Assembly (NCBI GenBank): GCA_020633315.1
Contig: JACKDV010000019.1
Location: 62,001 to 126,000, forward strand
Reading direction: 5' to 3'
DNA length: 64,000 bases
DNA from: Myxococcales bacterium
GTDB lineage: Bacteria > Myxococcota_A > Polyangia > Nannocystales > Nannocystaceae
Positions within the stretch are counted from its first letter, which is position 1. Every line of letters begins with the position of its first letter. The notes beneath the pieces are model-generated. The model did not search any database. It was given only the letters and a program-made list of their open reading frames with translations, and had not been told where the DNA came from. A program made the translations under genes and the position numbers. Of the stretch, positions 9,658 to 18,059 are shown one piece after another.

Positions 9658-10326
9658 GTGCTCCCCCGGGCGGCCCCCGACACCGCGCTGCTGATCGACG
9701 CGGCCGGCACCCTGCTGCGCCCCGCCGAGTCGGTGCCCCGCACCTACGCTCGCTTCGCGGCCCGCTTCGGCGCGCGGGCGAGCGAGGCCGAGATCGCGGC
9801 GGTGCTGCCGGGGCTGATGCAGCAGGCCCGCCCGCTACGCGCCCTGCGACCCGACTGGCGGCCCTACTGGGCGCAGGTGGTGCACCACGCCACCGGCTGC
9901 GACGACCCGGCGCTGCTCGACGCGCTGCTCGACTACTACGAGCGCCCCGACGCCTGGCGGGTGACCACGGGCGCCGAGGCCTGCGCGCGCGCGGTGGCGG
10001 AGCGCGGCATGAAGGTGGCGGTGGTCAGCAACTGGGACCTGCGCCTGCGCAGCACCCTGCAGGGCCTGGGGGTGATGGCGTGGATCGACGCCGCGATCAT
10101 CTCGGCCGAGGTGGGGGTGGAGAAGCCCTTCCCCGGGATCTTCTACCGGGCCTGCGAGCGGCTGGCGGTCGAGCCCTCCGCGGCGCTGCACGTGGGCGAC
10201 GATCCGGGCGACGACGTGGCGGGAGCCCGGGCGGCCGGCTGCGCGGCGCTGCGCTGGCCCCACGAGGTGGGCAGCTTCGCCGCGCTGGCCCGCCGCCTGC
10301 TGTCGCCGGCCGACGCCACCCAGTAG
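9658..10326 (+). CDS. HAD-superfamily hydrolase (REG-2/HDHD3-like)
   Basis: The 222-residue protein belongs to the haloacid dehalogenase superfamily of phosphatases. Motif I is LLIDAAGTLLRP. The nucleophile Asp is present, but the second Asp of DxDxT is Ala, as also seen in some REG-2-like members. Motif II is VVSNWDLRL, and motif III/IV are the Lys in GVEKPFPGIF and HVGDDPGDDV. A helical cap lies at about residues 15-110. I place the start at GTG 9658, preceded by TAGGAT (9645-9650) and seven bases. An in-frame TTG at 9640 would fall before this hexamer. The phosphatase substrate cannot be named, and the missing motif I Asp may reduce phosphatase turnover. Confidence 0.85.
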   Translation: MLPRAAPDTALLIDAAGTLLRPAESVPRTYARFAARFGARASEAEIAAVLPGLMQQARPLRALRPDWRPYWAQVVHHATGCDDPALLDALLDYYERPDAWRVTTGAEACARAVAERGMKVAVVSNWDLRLRSTLQGLGVMAWIDAAIISAEVGVEKPFPGIFYRACERLAVEPSAALHVGDDPGDDVAGARAAGCAALRWPHEVGSFAALARRLLSPADATQ

Positions 10327-10357
10327 ACGGGGAGGCCGCGCCGCGGCCCATGGCCGC

Positions 10358-11464
10358 TCACTCGATCGTGACGCGCAGGCGCTGCCGCCCCCAGTCCCCC
10401 GGGGGGCCGTCGTACACCCCGTGCAGCGGGTGCCCGCAGCCCAGGCAGCGCCCGTGCTCGTCGAGCCGGTACTCGCCCAGCCGGTACCACTCGCGCTCGA
10501 TCACCCGCTGCCCGCAGCCGGGGCAGTAGGTGGACTGCCCCTCGGTGTCGTACACGTTGCCCGTGTACACGTAGTGCAGGCCGTGGCGCAGCGCCTTGTC
10601 CCGCGCGCGCTGCAGGGTGGCGGCCGGCGTGCGCGGCACGTCGTGCATCTTGAAGTCGGGGTGGAAGGCCGAGAAGTGCAGCGGCACCTCGGGGCCCAGC
10701 TCGCTCACCATGAACTCGCACAGCCGGTCGAGCTCGTCGTCGTCGTCGTTGTGGCCGGGGATCAGCAGCGTGGTGACCTCGAGCCACACCTCGGTCTCGC
10801 GCTTGACCCAGCGCAGGGTGTCGAGCACCGGCTGCAGGTGGGCGAAGCACAGCTTGTGGTAGAAGCGCTCGGTGAAGGCCTTGAGGTCCACGTTGGCGGC
10901 GTCGAGGCAGCCGAAGAACGCGGGGCGAGCCTGCGGGTTGATGTAGCCGGCCGTCACCGCCACCGTCTTGAGCCCGCGCTCGTGGCAGGCGGCCGCGGTG
11001 TCGATGGCGTACTCGGCGAAGATCACCGGGTCGTTGTAGGTGAAGGCCACGCTGCGCGAGCCGGCCGCGAGCGCAGCGTCGGCGATGCGCTCGGGGGTGG
11101 CGGTGTCGGTGAGGCGATCGTTGGCCCGCGCCTTGGAGATGTCCCAGTTCTGGCAGAAGCGACAGCCGAGGTTGCAGCCGGCGGTGCCGAACGACAGCAC
11201 GCTGCTGCCGGGCAGGAACTGGTTGAGCGGCTTCTTCTCGATGGGATCGACGCAGAAGCCCGACGCACGGCCGTAGCTGGCCAGCGCCATCTGCTCGCCC
11301 TGGTTCATCCGCACGAAGCAGAAGCCCCGCTGGCCGTCGCGGAGCTTGCATTCGCGCGGGCACAGGTCGCACTGCACCCGGCCGTCCGGGAGCCGGTGCC
11401 ACCATCGACCGGCCACCACCGAGGGGTCACGGGGATCGAGGGGCACGGCCGGAGGATCGGGCAC
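10358..11464 (-). CDS. amrS: AmmeMemoRadiSam-type radical SAM enzyme
   Basis: The 368-residue protein has the order typical of AmrS (formerly PflA-like). An N-terminal Cys cluster comes first (CDLCPRECKL, then GFCFVR). The radical SAM motif is GCNLGCRFCQNWDISK (Cys 97, 101, 104), and the protein ends with a C-terminal zinc-ribbon-like CPGCG...CLGCGHPLHG. Conserved segments include AFTYNDPVIFAEYA and HNDDDDELDRL. Family members bind a 4Fe-4S cluster and make a 5'-deoxyadenosyl radical; the physiological substrate is not established. The partner genes (AmmeMemo proteins) are not in this window. The start is GTG, preceded by TAGACT six bases upstream. Confidence 0.9.
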   Translation of the reverse strand: MPDPPAVPLDPRDPSVVAGRWWHRLPDGRVQCDLCPRECKLRDGQRGFCFVRMNQGEQMALASYGRASGFCVDPIEKKPLNQFLPGSSVLSFGTAGCNLGCRFCQNWDISKARANDRLTDTATPERIADAALAAGSRSVAFTYNDPVIFAEYAIDTAAACHERGLKTVAVTAGYINPQARPAFFGCLDAANVDLKAFTERFYHKLCFAHLQPVLDTLRWVKRETEVWLEVTTLLIPGHNDDDDELDRLCEFMVSELGPEVPLHFSAFHPDFKMHDVPRTPAATLQRARDKALRHGLHYVYTGNVYDTEGQSTYCPGCGQRVIEREWYRLGEYRLDEHGRCLGCGHPLHGVYDGPPGDWGRQRLRVTIE

Positions 11465-11713
11465 GATCGCAGTCTAGCAGCCCGTTCGAGGGGCCCTAGC
11501 GCGCAGGAAGTGCGGCCGGAGGGGTGCGTCTGGTTGGCGCGGACATGCTGATTCCGTGAGCCAGAGCACAGCCAAAACCGCGCCATCCGGGCCAAGGATC
11601 GTGGACGCCGCGGCCCAATTGCCGGCAGCCTGACGTCCCCCCCGGAGGCGGGCTCCTCGCCAGCGCAGGCGAGCCCGAGCCGGTGGGAGCCCATCTTCCT
11701 TCAGCGAGCCACC

Positions 11714-13543
11714 GTGACCAGCATCCTCGGAATCTCCGCCTACTACCACGACTCGGCGGCCGCGCTCGTGGTCGACGGCAAGATCGTCGCCGCCGCTCAA
11801 GAGGAGCGCTTCACCCGCAAGAAGCACGACCACCGCTTCCCGATCCACGCGATCGAGTACTGCCTGAAGGAGGCGGGGCTGCGCAAGGAGCAGCTCGACT
11901 ACGTGGGCTTCTACGACAAGCCCCTGCTGAAGTTCGAGCGGCTGCTCGAGACCTACCTGGCCTACGCGCCGTCCGGCTTCCAGTCGTTCTTGCGCGCGAT
12001 GCCGGTGTGGCTGCGGCAGAAGCTGCACTTGCCCCGCGAGATGCGAAAGGCCCTCGACGGCGCCTACACCAAGCGCTTCGTGTTCCCCGAGCACCACGAG
12101 TCGCACGCCGCCAGCGCGTTCTTCCCCTCGCCCTTCCAGGAGGCGGCGGTGGTCACCCTCGACGGCGTGGGCGAGTGGGCCACCGCGAGCTGGGGCGTGG
12201 GCCGTGGCAACCGGGTGGAGCTGAGCCACGAGCTCCGCTTCCCGCACTCGCTGGGCCTGCTGTACTCGGCCTTCACCTACTACTGCGGCTTCAAGGTCAA
12301 CTCGGGCGAGTACAAGCTCATGGGCCTCGCGCCCTACGGCGAGCCCCGCTTCTTCGACACGATCATGGACAACATGGTCGACCTCAAGGAGGACGGCTCG
12401 TTCCGCCTGGACATGAGCTACTTCAACTACTGCCAGGGTCTGACCATGACCTCCGAGCGCTTCCACGAGCTGCTGGGGCGGCCGCCGCGGACGGCCGAGG
12501 GCAAGCTCGACCAGGAGCACATGGACGTGGCCGCCTCGATCCAGAAGGTGACCGAGGAGATCGTGCTCAAGATCTGCGCGCACATCCACGCCGAGACGGG
12601 GATGAAGCAGCTGTGCATGGCCGGCGGCGTGGCCCTCAACTGCGTGGCCAACGGCCGCGTGCTGCGGGAGGGGCCCTTCGACGACATCTGGATCCAGCCC
12701 GCGGCCGGCGACGCCGGCGGGGCGCTGGGGACCGCGCTGCTCATCTGGTACCAGCTGCTCGACAACGAGCGGAAGGCGGAGAAGCCCGATCTGCAGCACG
12801 CCTCGCTGCTGGGTCCCCAGGCCCAGGACGACGACATCAAGCAGTACCTGGACTCGCGCAACGCGGTCTACACCCGCTACGACAGCGGCGAGGAGGTGGT
12901 CGAGCGGGTCGCGAGCCTGCTCGCCGAGGAGAACGTGGTGGGCTGGATGCAGGGGCGCATGGAGTTCGGCCCGCGGGCCCTGGGCGGCCGCAGCATCATC
13001 GGCGACGCTCGCTCCGAGGACATGCAGACCACCATGAACCTCAAGATCAAGTTCCGCGAGTCGTTCCGGCCGTTCGCGCCGGCGATCCTCCGCGAGCGGG
13101 TCGACGAGTACTTCGAGATGCGCCCCAACGAGGACAGCCCCTACATGCTGCTGGTGGCGCCGGTCCAGGAGGACAAGCGCCACGACATGAGCGAGGAGCA
13201 GAAGAAGCTGTTCGGCATCGAGAAGCTCAAGATCAAGCGCTCGGTGGTGCCCGCCATCACCCACGTGGACTACTCGGCCCGCGTGCAGACCGTGGACGAG
13301 GTCCGCAACGGTCGCTACTACGAGCTCATCAAGCGCTTCGAGGAGAAGACCGGCTCGCCGGTGATCATCAACACCAGCTTCAACGTGCGGGGCGAGCCCA
13401 TCGTGTGCACCCCCAACGACGCGTACCGCTGCTTCATGGGCACCCACATGGACGTGCTGGTGATCGAGAACTACGTGCTGCTCAAGCCCGATCAGCCCAA
13501 GGAGAACGCCGAGAACTACCTCGAGGAGTTCGCGCTCGACTAG
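11714..13543 (+). CDS. Carbamoyltransferase, NodU/CmcH family
   Basis: This 609-residue O-carbamoyltransferase belongs to the NodU/CmcH/TobZ family, which moves a carbamoyl group from carbamoyl phosphate, via carbamoyl-AMP, to an acceptor hydroxyl. The N-terminal Kae1-like domain starts TSILGISAYYHDSAAALV, with EERFTRKKHD, HESHAASAFFPSPF, LDGVGEWAT and AGGVALNCVANGR. The C-terminal YrdC-like carbamoyltransferase domain includes QGRMEFGPRALGGRSI, KFRESFRPFAPAI and NTSFNVRGEPIV. Start GTG 11714. It is followed within 11 bases by an SxtJ-type membrane protein gene and then by DUF5989 and SGNH-hydrolase genes, an arrangement also seen in other bacteria. The cargo is unknown but is probably a cell-surface glycan or a lipid (inference). 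Confidence 0.93.
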   Translation: MTSILGISAYYHDSAAALVVDGKIVAAAQEERFTRKKHDHRFPIHAIEYCLKEAGLRKEQLDYVGFYDKPLLKFERLLETYLAYAPSGFQSFLRAMPVWLRQKLHLPREMRKALDGAYTKRFVFPEHHESHAASAFFPSPFQEAAVVTLDGVGEWATASWGVGRGNRVELSHELRFPHSLGLLYSAFTYYCGFKVNSGEYKLMGLAPYGEPRFFDTIMDNMVDLKEDGSFRLDMSYFNYCQGLTMTSERFHELLGRPPRTAEGKLDQEHMDVAASIQKVTEEIVLKICAHIHAETGMKQLCMAGGVALNCVANGRVLREGPFDDIWIQPAAGDAGGALGTALLIWYQLLDNERKAEKPDLQHASLLGPQAQDDDIKQYLDSRNAVYTRYDSGEEVVERVASLLAEENVVGWMQGRMEFGPRALGGRSIIGDARSEDMQTTMNLKIKFRESFRPFAPAILRERVDEYFEMRPNEDSPYMLLVAPVQEDKRHDMSEEQKKLFGIEKLKIKRSVVPAITHVDYSARVQTVDEVRNGRYYELIKRFEEKTGSPVIINTSFNVRGEPIVCTPNDAYRCFMGTHMDVLVIENYVLLKPDQPKENAENYLEEFALD

Positions 13544-13553
13544 GACCCCGACC

Positions 13554-13973
13554 ATGGCCGTCATCGAGATCAACAAGAATCCCTCCAAGAAGGAGCTGGC
13601 CTGGTTCGGGCTGATGTTCCTCGCGTTCTTCGGCCTGATCGGCGCCATCTTCTGGTGGCGCTTCGGCAACCACAGCGTGGCCTACGGGCTGTGGGGCGCG
13701 GCGGGGGTCATCGCGGCCCTCTACTACGCCGTCCCCGCGCTACGCCGGCCGATCTACCTGGGGTGGCTGTACGCCGCCTATCCCATCGGCTGGGTGATCT
13801 CCCACCTGGTGATGGGGATCATCTTCTACCTGGTCATCACCCCGATCGGCCTGGTCTTCAAGCTCATGGGTCGCGACGCGCTCGATCGCAAGATCGACAA
13901 GGGCGCCAAGACCTACTGGGTGGAGCACCGCACCGGCACGGGCGACCCGAGCCGTTACTTCAAGCAGTTCTGA
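13554..13973 (+). CDS. SxtJ-family small membrane protein
   Basis: The 139-residue protein has three or four membrane helices (about residues 16-33, 42-60, 67-85 and 85-103). It ends in a basic/aromatic tail (KTYWVEHRTGTGDPSRYFKQ). It resembles SxtJ, a protein of unknown biochemical role first named in saxitoxin clusters and generally encoded beside NodU-type carbamoyltransferases. It lies 10 bases after the carbamoyltransferase gene and 10 bases before the DUF5989 gene. A scaffold or membrane anchor for the carbamoyltransferase is plausible but inferred. Confidence 0.85.
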   Translation: MAVIEINKNPSKKELAWFGLMFLAFFGLIGAIFWWRFGNHSVAYGLWGAAGVIAALYYAVPALRRPIYLGWLYAAYPIGWVISHLVMGIIFYLVITPIGLVFKLMGRDALDRKIDKGAKTYWVEHRTGTGDPSRYFKQF

Positions 13974-13983
13974 GGCGAGCACG

Positions 13984-14193
13984 ATGACTGACGACAAGGA
14001 TTCCAAGAAGGCCGCCGACTTCGCCGCCGGGGCGCAGGAGGGTAGCTCGGGCCTGATGTCCGAGTTCTTCGCGTTCCTCAAGCACAACAAGAAGTGGTGG
14101 CTGCTGCCCATCCTGCTGGTGCTGCTCGTGGTGGGCGTGCTCGTGGTGCTGGGCGGAACCGCCGCGGCGCCCTTCATCTACACCCTCTTCTAG
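13984..14193 (+). CDS. DUF5989 single-helix membrane protein
   Basis: This 69-residue protein has a polar N-terminus, then EFFAFLKHNKKWWLLPILL leading into one long hydrophobic helix. It ends GGTAAAPFIYTLF. The pattern is typical of DUF5989 proteins, which are found next to SxtJ and carbamoyltransferase genes. The role is unknown; by context it is a small membrane component of the same module. The ATG is preceded by GAGGCGAGCACG, a weak Shine-Dalgarno. Confidence 0.85.
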   Translation: MTDDKDSKKAADFAAGAQEGSSGLMSEFFAFLKHNKKWWLLPILLVLLVVGVLVVLGGTAAAPFIYTLF

Positions 14194-14194
14194 C

Positions 14195-14209
14195 CCTCCT
14201 CGAAGGAGG
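14195..14209 (+). terminator. Short hairpin after the DUF5989 gene
   Basis: CCTCCT-CGA-AGGAGG is a perfect 6-bp stem starting two bases after the stop. The right arm AGGAGGT would be an ideal Shine-Dalgarno sequence, but no start codon of a plausible gene follows at the right distance. Attenuation before the SGNH hydrolase gene at 14270 is possible. Confidence 0.35.
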
Positions 14210-14269
14210 TGCCGCGTCGGTCGCCGAGGGGCTGCTCTCCTCGCGACCGGCTCGGCCCTTGCCCACGCC

Positions 14270-15598
14270 ATGGCCAAGATCCAGCTCGAGACCCGTCAGA
14301 TCGGCGGCGGCATCATCCTCCTCGCGGGGGTGGGGATGCTGCTGTCGGCCCTCGTCATCAACCCCTGGGTGGGCAAGCTGACCCGCGGCGCGTCCGTGGT
14401 CGACTACGCCGACGTGCTGCGGAGCTACTTCTGGTGGGCCCTGGTGCTGGGCGCGATCACCTTCGCGCTGGGGCGCAAGGTGGCCAAGGGCAAGAGCTGG
14501 GCCGACGGCTTCTCCGTGTTCTTCCTGCTGCTGGCGCTGTTCGTGATCGGCGACCGCTGGCTGCTGACCAAATTCGGCCTGACCCTGTGGGAGTACGACC
14601 CCGAGCTGCACTACGTGCACCGCAAGGGGGCCGTGCGCACCCTGGTGGTGGCGGGGCGCCCCGAGGACCTGGTCGTCATCGACGAGCACGGCTTCCACGA
14701 CACCGAGTTCCCGCGCGAGAAGCCCGCGGGCGAGCTGCGCGGGCTGATGCTGGGCGACTCGGTGACCATGGGCTACGGGGTGACCTACGCCGAGACCTTC
14801 TCGGCCAAGCTCGAGGAGCTCCTCGCGCACAAGGACCCGGGGCACGGCAGCCACCAGATCATCAACGCCGGCGTGCACGGCTACTCCACCTACCAGGAGC
14901 GGGTGACCCTCGAGCGCAACCTCGACCTGAGCCCCGACTTCGTGGCGGTGGGCTTTTGCATGAACGACGTGACCGAGCCCTTCGTGGTCAACACCGAGTA
15001 CGGGGGCACGGGGCTCGACTACCACGGCGTCACCCAGACCCCGAACCCGATAAGCGGCCTGCTCGCCAACGAGACCGGCATCGGGCGGCTGATGCAGAAG
15101 CTGTCGGAGCGGGGCAAGTCGCTGCAGGCGGCCAAGCGCACCGAGGTCTACAACGCCCGCTCGATGGCCATCGAGTCGCGCACCAACCCCGAGTACCAGG
15201 AGGGGTGGAAGATCGTGCTCGACGAGATGGCCAAGCTCTACGGGGTGGCCAAGGAGCACGAGGTCCCCGTCGTGCTGATGATCTTCCCCTACACCTTCCA
15301 GCTCAACGACCCGGCCACGCTGGCGCCGCAGGAGATCCTCAAGGCGCACGCGGCCGAGCACGGGGTGGACGTCATCGACTTCACGCCGATCTTCGCCGAG
15401 GCGATCCTCGAGGAGAAGGACGTGGTGAAGGTGCTGGAGGCCGAGGGCAAGAGCCCCGAGGAGATCCTCCCGTTCTTCGCCTGGCGGATCGACGAGTACT
15501 TCTTCGACGAGGACCACTTCCGCGAGCCCGGCCATGCGCTGGTGGCCCAGGGGCTCTACGAGTGGCTGGTGAGCAAGGGGCTGGTGGAGCCCCAGTAG
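14270..15598 (+). CDS. Membrane-anchored SGNH/GDSL-type hydrolase
   Basis: The 442-residue protein has three N-terminal membrane helices (about residues 12-32, 50-66 and 80-97) and then a soluble SGNH hydrolase domain. Block I is GLMLGDSVTMGYG (GDS with the catalytic Ser). The conserved Gly/Asn blocks are INAGVHGYSTYQE and VGFCMNDVTEPF. The Asp/His pair is near the end, in FDEDHFREPGHALVAQG. Such enzymes act as esterases or acyltransferases on glycans and lipids. Its position downstream of the carbamoyltransferase, SxtJ and DUF5989 genes suggests one pathway that decorates a surface or secreted molecule. Confidence 0.85.
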   Translation: MAKIQLETRQIGGGIILLAGVGMLLSALVINPWVGKLTRGASVVDYADVLRSYFWWALVLGAITFALGRKVAKGKSWADGFSVFFLLLALFVIGDRWLLTKFGLTLWEYDPELHYVHRKGAVRTLVVAGRPEDLVVIDEHGFHDTEFPREKPAGELRGLMLGDSVTMGYGVTYAETFSAKLEELLAHKDPGHGSHQIINAGVHGYSTYQERVTLERNLDLSPDFVAVGFCMNDVTEPFVVNTEYGGTGLDYHGVTQTPNPISGLLANETGIGRLMQKLSERGKSLQAAKRTEVYNARSMAIESRTNPEYQEGWKIVLDEMAKLYGVAKEHEVPVVLMIFPYTFQLNDPATLAPQEILKAHAAEHGVDVIDFTPIFAEAILEEKDVVKVLEAEGKSPEEILPFFAWRIDEYFFDEDHFREPGHALVAQGLYEWLVSKGLVEPQ

Positions 15599-15621
15599 CG
15601 GTCGGCTATCATCGCCCCATC

Positions 15622-16251
15622 ATGCGCTACGTCATCCATGGGGCGCCGGGATCCGGCTCGGGGATCATCGAGGCCGCCTGCGCCGAGATCGGGGCCGACT
15701 ACGAGCTCCACGACCTCGACGCGCGGGGCGACGAGCACCGCGGGGCGGCCTACGCCGCGCTCAACCCCCAGCGCAAGATGCCCACCCTCGAGGTGGACGA
15801 CGGCGAGATCATCACCGAGTCGGTGGCGATCCTGCTGGTGCTCGACGAGCGGCACCGCGACGCCGGCCTGCTGCCGCCGCCCGGCAGCAAGGCGCGGGCC
15901 CAGGCGCTGCGCTGGATCGTGTTCATGGCGACCGAGCTGTATCCGCTGGTGGAGATCATCGACTACCCCGAGCGCTTCGCTCCCTCGCCCGAGCACGCGC
16001 CCGCGATCCGCGAGCGGGCCACCGCGCTGTGGCAAGGGCGCTGGCAGGTGCTGGAGGGGCACCTGGCCGGCACTCCCTACGCCATGGGCGAGGGCTTCTG
16101 CGCCCTCGACCTCTACCTGACCGTGCTCGGTCGCTGGGTGGAGGACGCGAGCTGGCGACGCGAGCAGCTGCCCAGGGTCGAGGCGATCATGAGCGCCGTG
16201 CGGGCCCGCCCCGCCCTCGCCCCGGTCTGGGCCCGGCACTTCCCCAAGTGA
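15622..16251 (+). CDS. Glutathione S-transferase family protein
   Basis: The 209-residue protein has a thioredoxin-like N-terminal domain (MRYVIHGAPGSGSGIIEAAC, then LNPQRKMPTLEVDDGEIITE with the cis-Pro, and ESVAILLVLDE). An all-helical C-terminal GST domain follows. The usual Ser/Tyr/Cys near residue 10 that activates glutathione falls in GAPGSGSG, so a Ser is likely. Possible roles are detoxification or stereospecific isomerisation. Start ATG 15622 is preceded by TATCAT (15607-15612) and no Shine-Dalgarno. Confidence 0.88.
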   Translation: MRYVIHGAPGSGSGIIEAACAEIGADYELHDLDARGDEHRGAAYAALNPQRKMPTLEVDDGEIITESVAILLVLDERHRDAGLLPPPGSKARAQALRWIVFMATELYPLVEIIDYPERFAPSPEHAPAIRERATALWQGRWQVLEGHLAGTPYAMGEGFCALDLYLTVLGRWVEDASWRREQLPRVEAIMSAVRARPALAPVWARHFPK

Positions 16252-16270
16252 GGCGCGGCCCGGGCCGGCC

Positions 16271-17704
16271 TCAGCGGCGCGCTCGGACCACGGCCGGCAC
16301 GCCGCCCTTGGGGCGCAGGGTGGCGAACTCGTCCTCGACGATCTCTCGGCTCGGGTCGATCTCGAAGCGGAAGCGACGCAGCAGGGTGGCGAGCACGATG
16401 GGGCCCTCCATCAGGGCGAAGTGCATGCCGATGCAGACCCGCGGCCCGGCGCCGAAGGGCAGGTAGGAGCCCTTGGGGCGGGCGGCCTCGCGCTCGGGGA
16501 GGAAGCGCTCGGGGTCGAAGCGATCGGGGTCCTCCCACACGTCGGCGCGACGGTGCTGGGCCCAGGTGCTCACGAACACCAGCGAGCGGCGGGGCAGGAT
16601 GGTCCCGCCGATCTCCACCTCCTCGAGCGTGCGCCGCGGCAGCAGCGTGACGGGGGGGTACAGGCGCAGGGCCTCGCGGAAGACCCGGGTGGTGAGGGCG
16701 AGGCGCTCGGGCTCGTAGTGGTCGATGGGGCCGTCGCCGAGGGCGTCGACCTCGGCCAGCACTCGCTGCAGCACCTCGGGGTGTCGCGACAGCAGGTAGA
16801 ACGACCACGCGAGGCTGGTCGCCGTCGTCTCGTGGCCGGCTACGAACAGGGTCACCACCTCGTCGCGCACCTGGGTGTCGCTCATCGAGCCCTCGTCCGC
16901 ATCGTGGGCGGCGAGCAGTCGCGTGAGCAGGTCGGGGCGCTCCAGGCCCTCGCGCCGGCGCTCCGCGATGAGCTGCTCGATCCGGGCGTTCATCAGCGCC
17001 ACCGCCCCCCGCAGGGCGCGGCTCCGCGAGCCCCGGATGAGGAAGGGCGATTCGAAGACGTCGCGGGTCCGCTCGAGCTTCGCCCGCAGCCAGCCGCGGG
17101 TGCGCTGCGCGAGGTCGTGGGCGAGGTCCATCACCTTGATGTGCAGGCCGATCCCGGGATCCGCGAGCGCGCCGTTGACCCAGCCGAGCGCGGTGGTGAG
17201 CGCGTCCCCGAGCGCGTCGGCCTCGTCGAAGGCATCGATCCCGAACAGCGCATGGCCGACCACCGTCATCGCGATGCGCGTGGTCTCGTGGGCCAGGTCG
17301 ATCGTCTGCCCGGGCTCCATGTCGTCGGCCGCCCGCGCGGCGGTCTGGTGCATCATCTCGGGCAGCCCGGCGAGCGCGGCGGGGGTGAAGATGGGCGCCA
17401 TCAGCTTCCGTTGCCTCCGCCACAGCTCGCCCTCGCTGGTGAACAGCCCCTGCCCCGCGAGCTCGTGCAGCAGCACCCGCAGCCCGGGCGACTTCTCGAA
17501 GCTGCGCGCCTTGGTGACCAGCACCTCGTGGCAGGCCTCGGGCCGGGCCGGCAGCACCAGCGGCAGGTGCAGGATCCGCCCCCGCACCAAGGGGGTGCTG
17601 GCCTCCGCGATCTCGCGCTGCATCGCCAGGCGCTCGGCCGCCGTCTTGCCGAAGCTCCCGAGCCAGCCATGGTTCGAGACGCGGGGGAGCTCCTTGGGGT
17701 GCAT
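16271..17704 (-). CDS. Cytochrome P450
   Basis: The 477-residue protein has all P450 hallmarks: the I-helix oxygen-activation motif FVAGHETTATS, the K-helix ExxR (FREALRLYPP), the PERF-like FDPERFLPER and the heme-thiolate loop PFGAGPRVCIGMH. The C-helix WxxxR motif reads LWRRQRKLMAPIF. It resembles long-chain fatty-acid or terpene hydroxylating P450s (CYP102/CYP4-like), but the substrate is open. No N-terminal anchor is present, so it is soluble and needs separate redox partners, which are not encoded nearby. ATG 17704 (MHPKELPRV) is chosen over an upstream start because TATCGT lies eight bases before it. Confidence 0.93.
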   Translation of the reverse strand: MHPKELPRVSNHGWLGSFGKTAAERLAMQREIAEASTPLVRGRILHLPLVLPARPEACHEVLVTKARSFEKSPGLRVLLHELAGQGLFTSEGELWRRQRKLMAPIFTPAALAGLPEMMHQTAARAADDMEPGQTIDLAHETTRIAMTVVGHALFGIDAFDEADALGDALTTALGWVNGALADPGIGLHIKVMDLAHDLAQRTRGWLRAKLERTRDVFESPFLIRGSRSRALRGAVALMNARIEQLIAERRREGLERPDLLTRLLAAHDADEGSMSDTQVRDEVVTLFVAGHETTATSLAWSFYLLSRHPEVLQRVLAEVDALGDGPIDHYEPERLALTTRVFREALRLYPPVTLLPRRTLEEVEIGGTILPRRSLVFVSTWAQHRRADVWEDPDRFDPERFLPEREAARPKGSYLPFGAGPRVCIGMHFALMEGPIVLATLLRRFRFEIDPSREIVEDEFATLRPKGGVPAVVRARR

Positions 17705-17822
17705 CGCGGGTGACGATACTCGAAGCGATGCGAGCGGTCCCCGCGGGGCGGGCCGGAGCACGTGGCCATGGGCTCGATGCCGATCCGCGTCGGCACGACG
17801 CGGATGCGGGAGGGACCGCGTC

Positions 17823-18038
17823 GTGGGTTACCCTGGGCCGACTACGACGGCGATCTACCACTTCCGACGGCTGCGACCGAGCGACGAGCCGCTCGTGACC
17901 CAGTGGCGCGAGCGGCCCGAGGTTCGTCGTTGGTGGGGCGAGGAGCTGGGCGCCCGCTTCCGGCCGGCCCGCGAGGTGCTCGAGCCCACGGTCGCCTGGC
18001 TGCGCGAGCAGGGGCTGGTGCCGCCCGCCCGCGAGTGA
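17823..18038 (+). pseudogene. Truncated GNAT (AAC(6')-like) acetyltransferase fragment
   Basis: A GTG-started frame of 71 codons contains FRRLRPSDEPLVTQWRERP and VRRWWGEELG. This is close to the first 35 residues of aminoglycoside-6'-type GNAT acetyltransferases (FRPLxxxDxPLLxxWLxxPHVxRWWG). The acetyl-CoA-binding core never follows. Instead the frame continues with PAREVLEPTVAWLREQGLV and stops. A deletion that removed the body of the gene is the simplest explanation; a genuine 71-residue protein is the alternative. It is convergent with the GFA-domain gene, and a GAGTGAG/CTCACTC dyad (18033-18065) spans the gap. Confidence 0.45.
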
Positions 18039-18059
18039 GCGGCCGGCCCTGCTCGTGCC

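Noticed and set aside
14204..14270. AGGAGGT at 14204 as a Shine-Dalgarno for a separate small gene starting GTG 14209
   Set aside because: The frame from 14209 is Arg/Pro-rich shadow of the SGNH gene; the sequence is better explained as the right arm of a hairpin.
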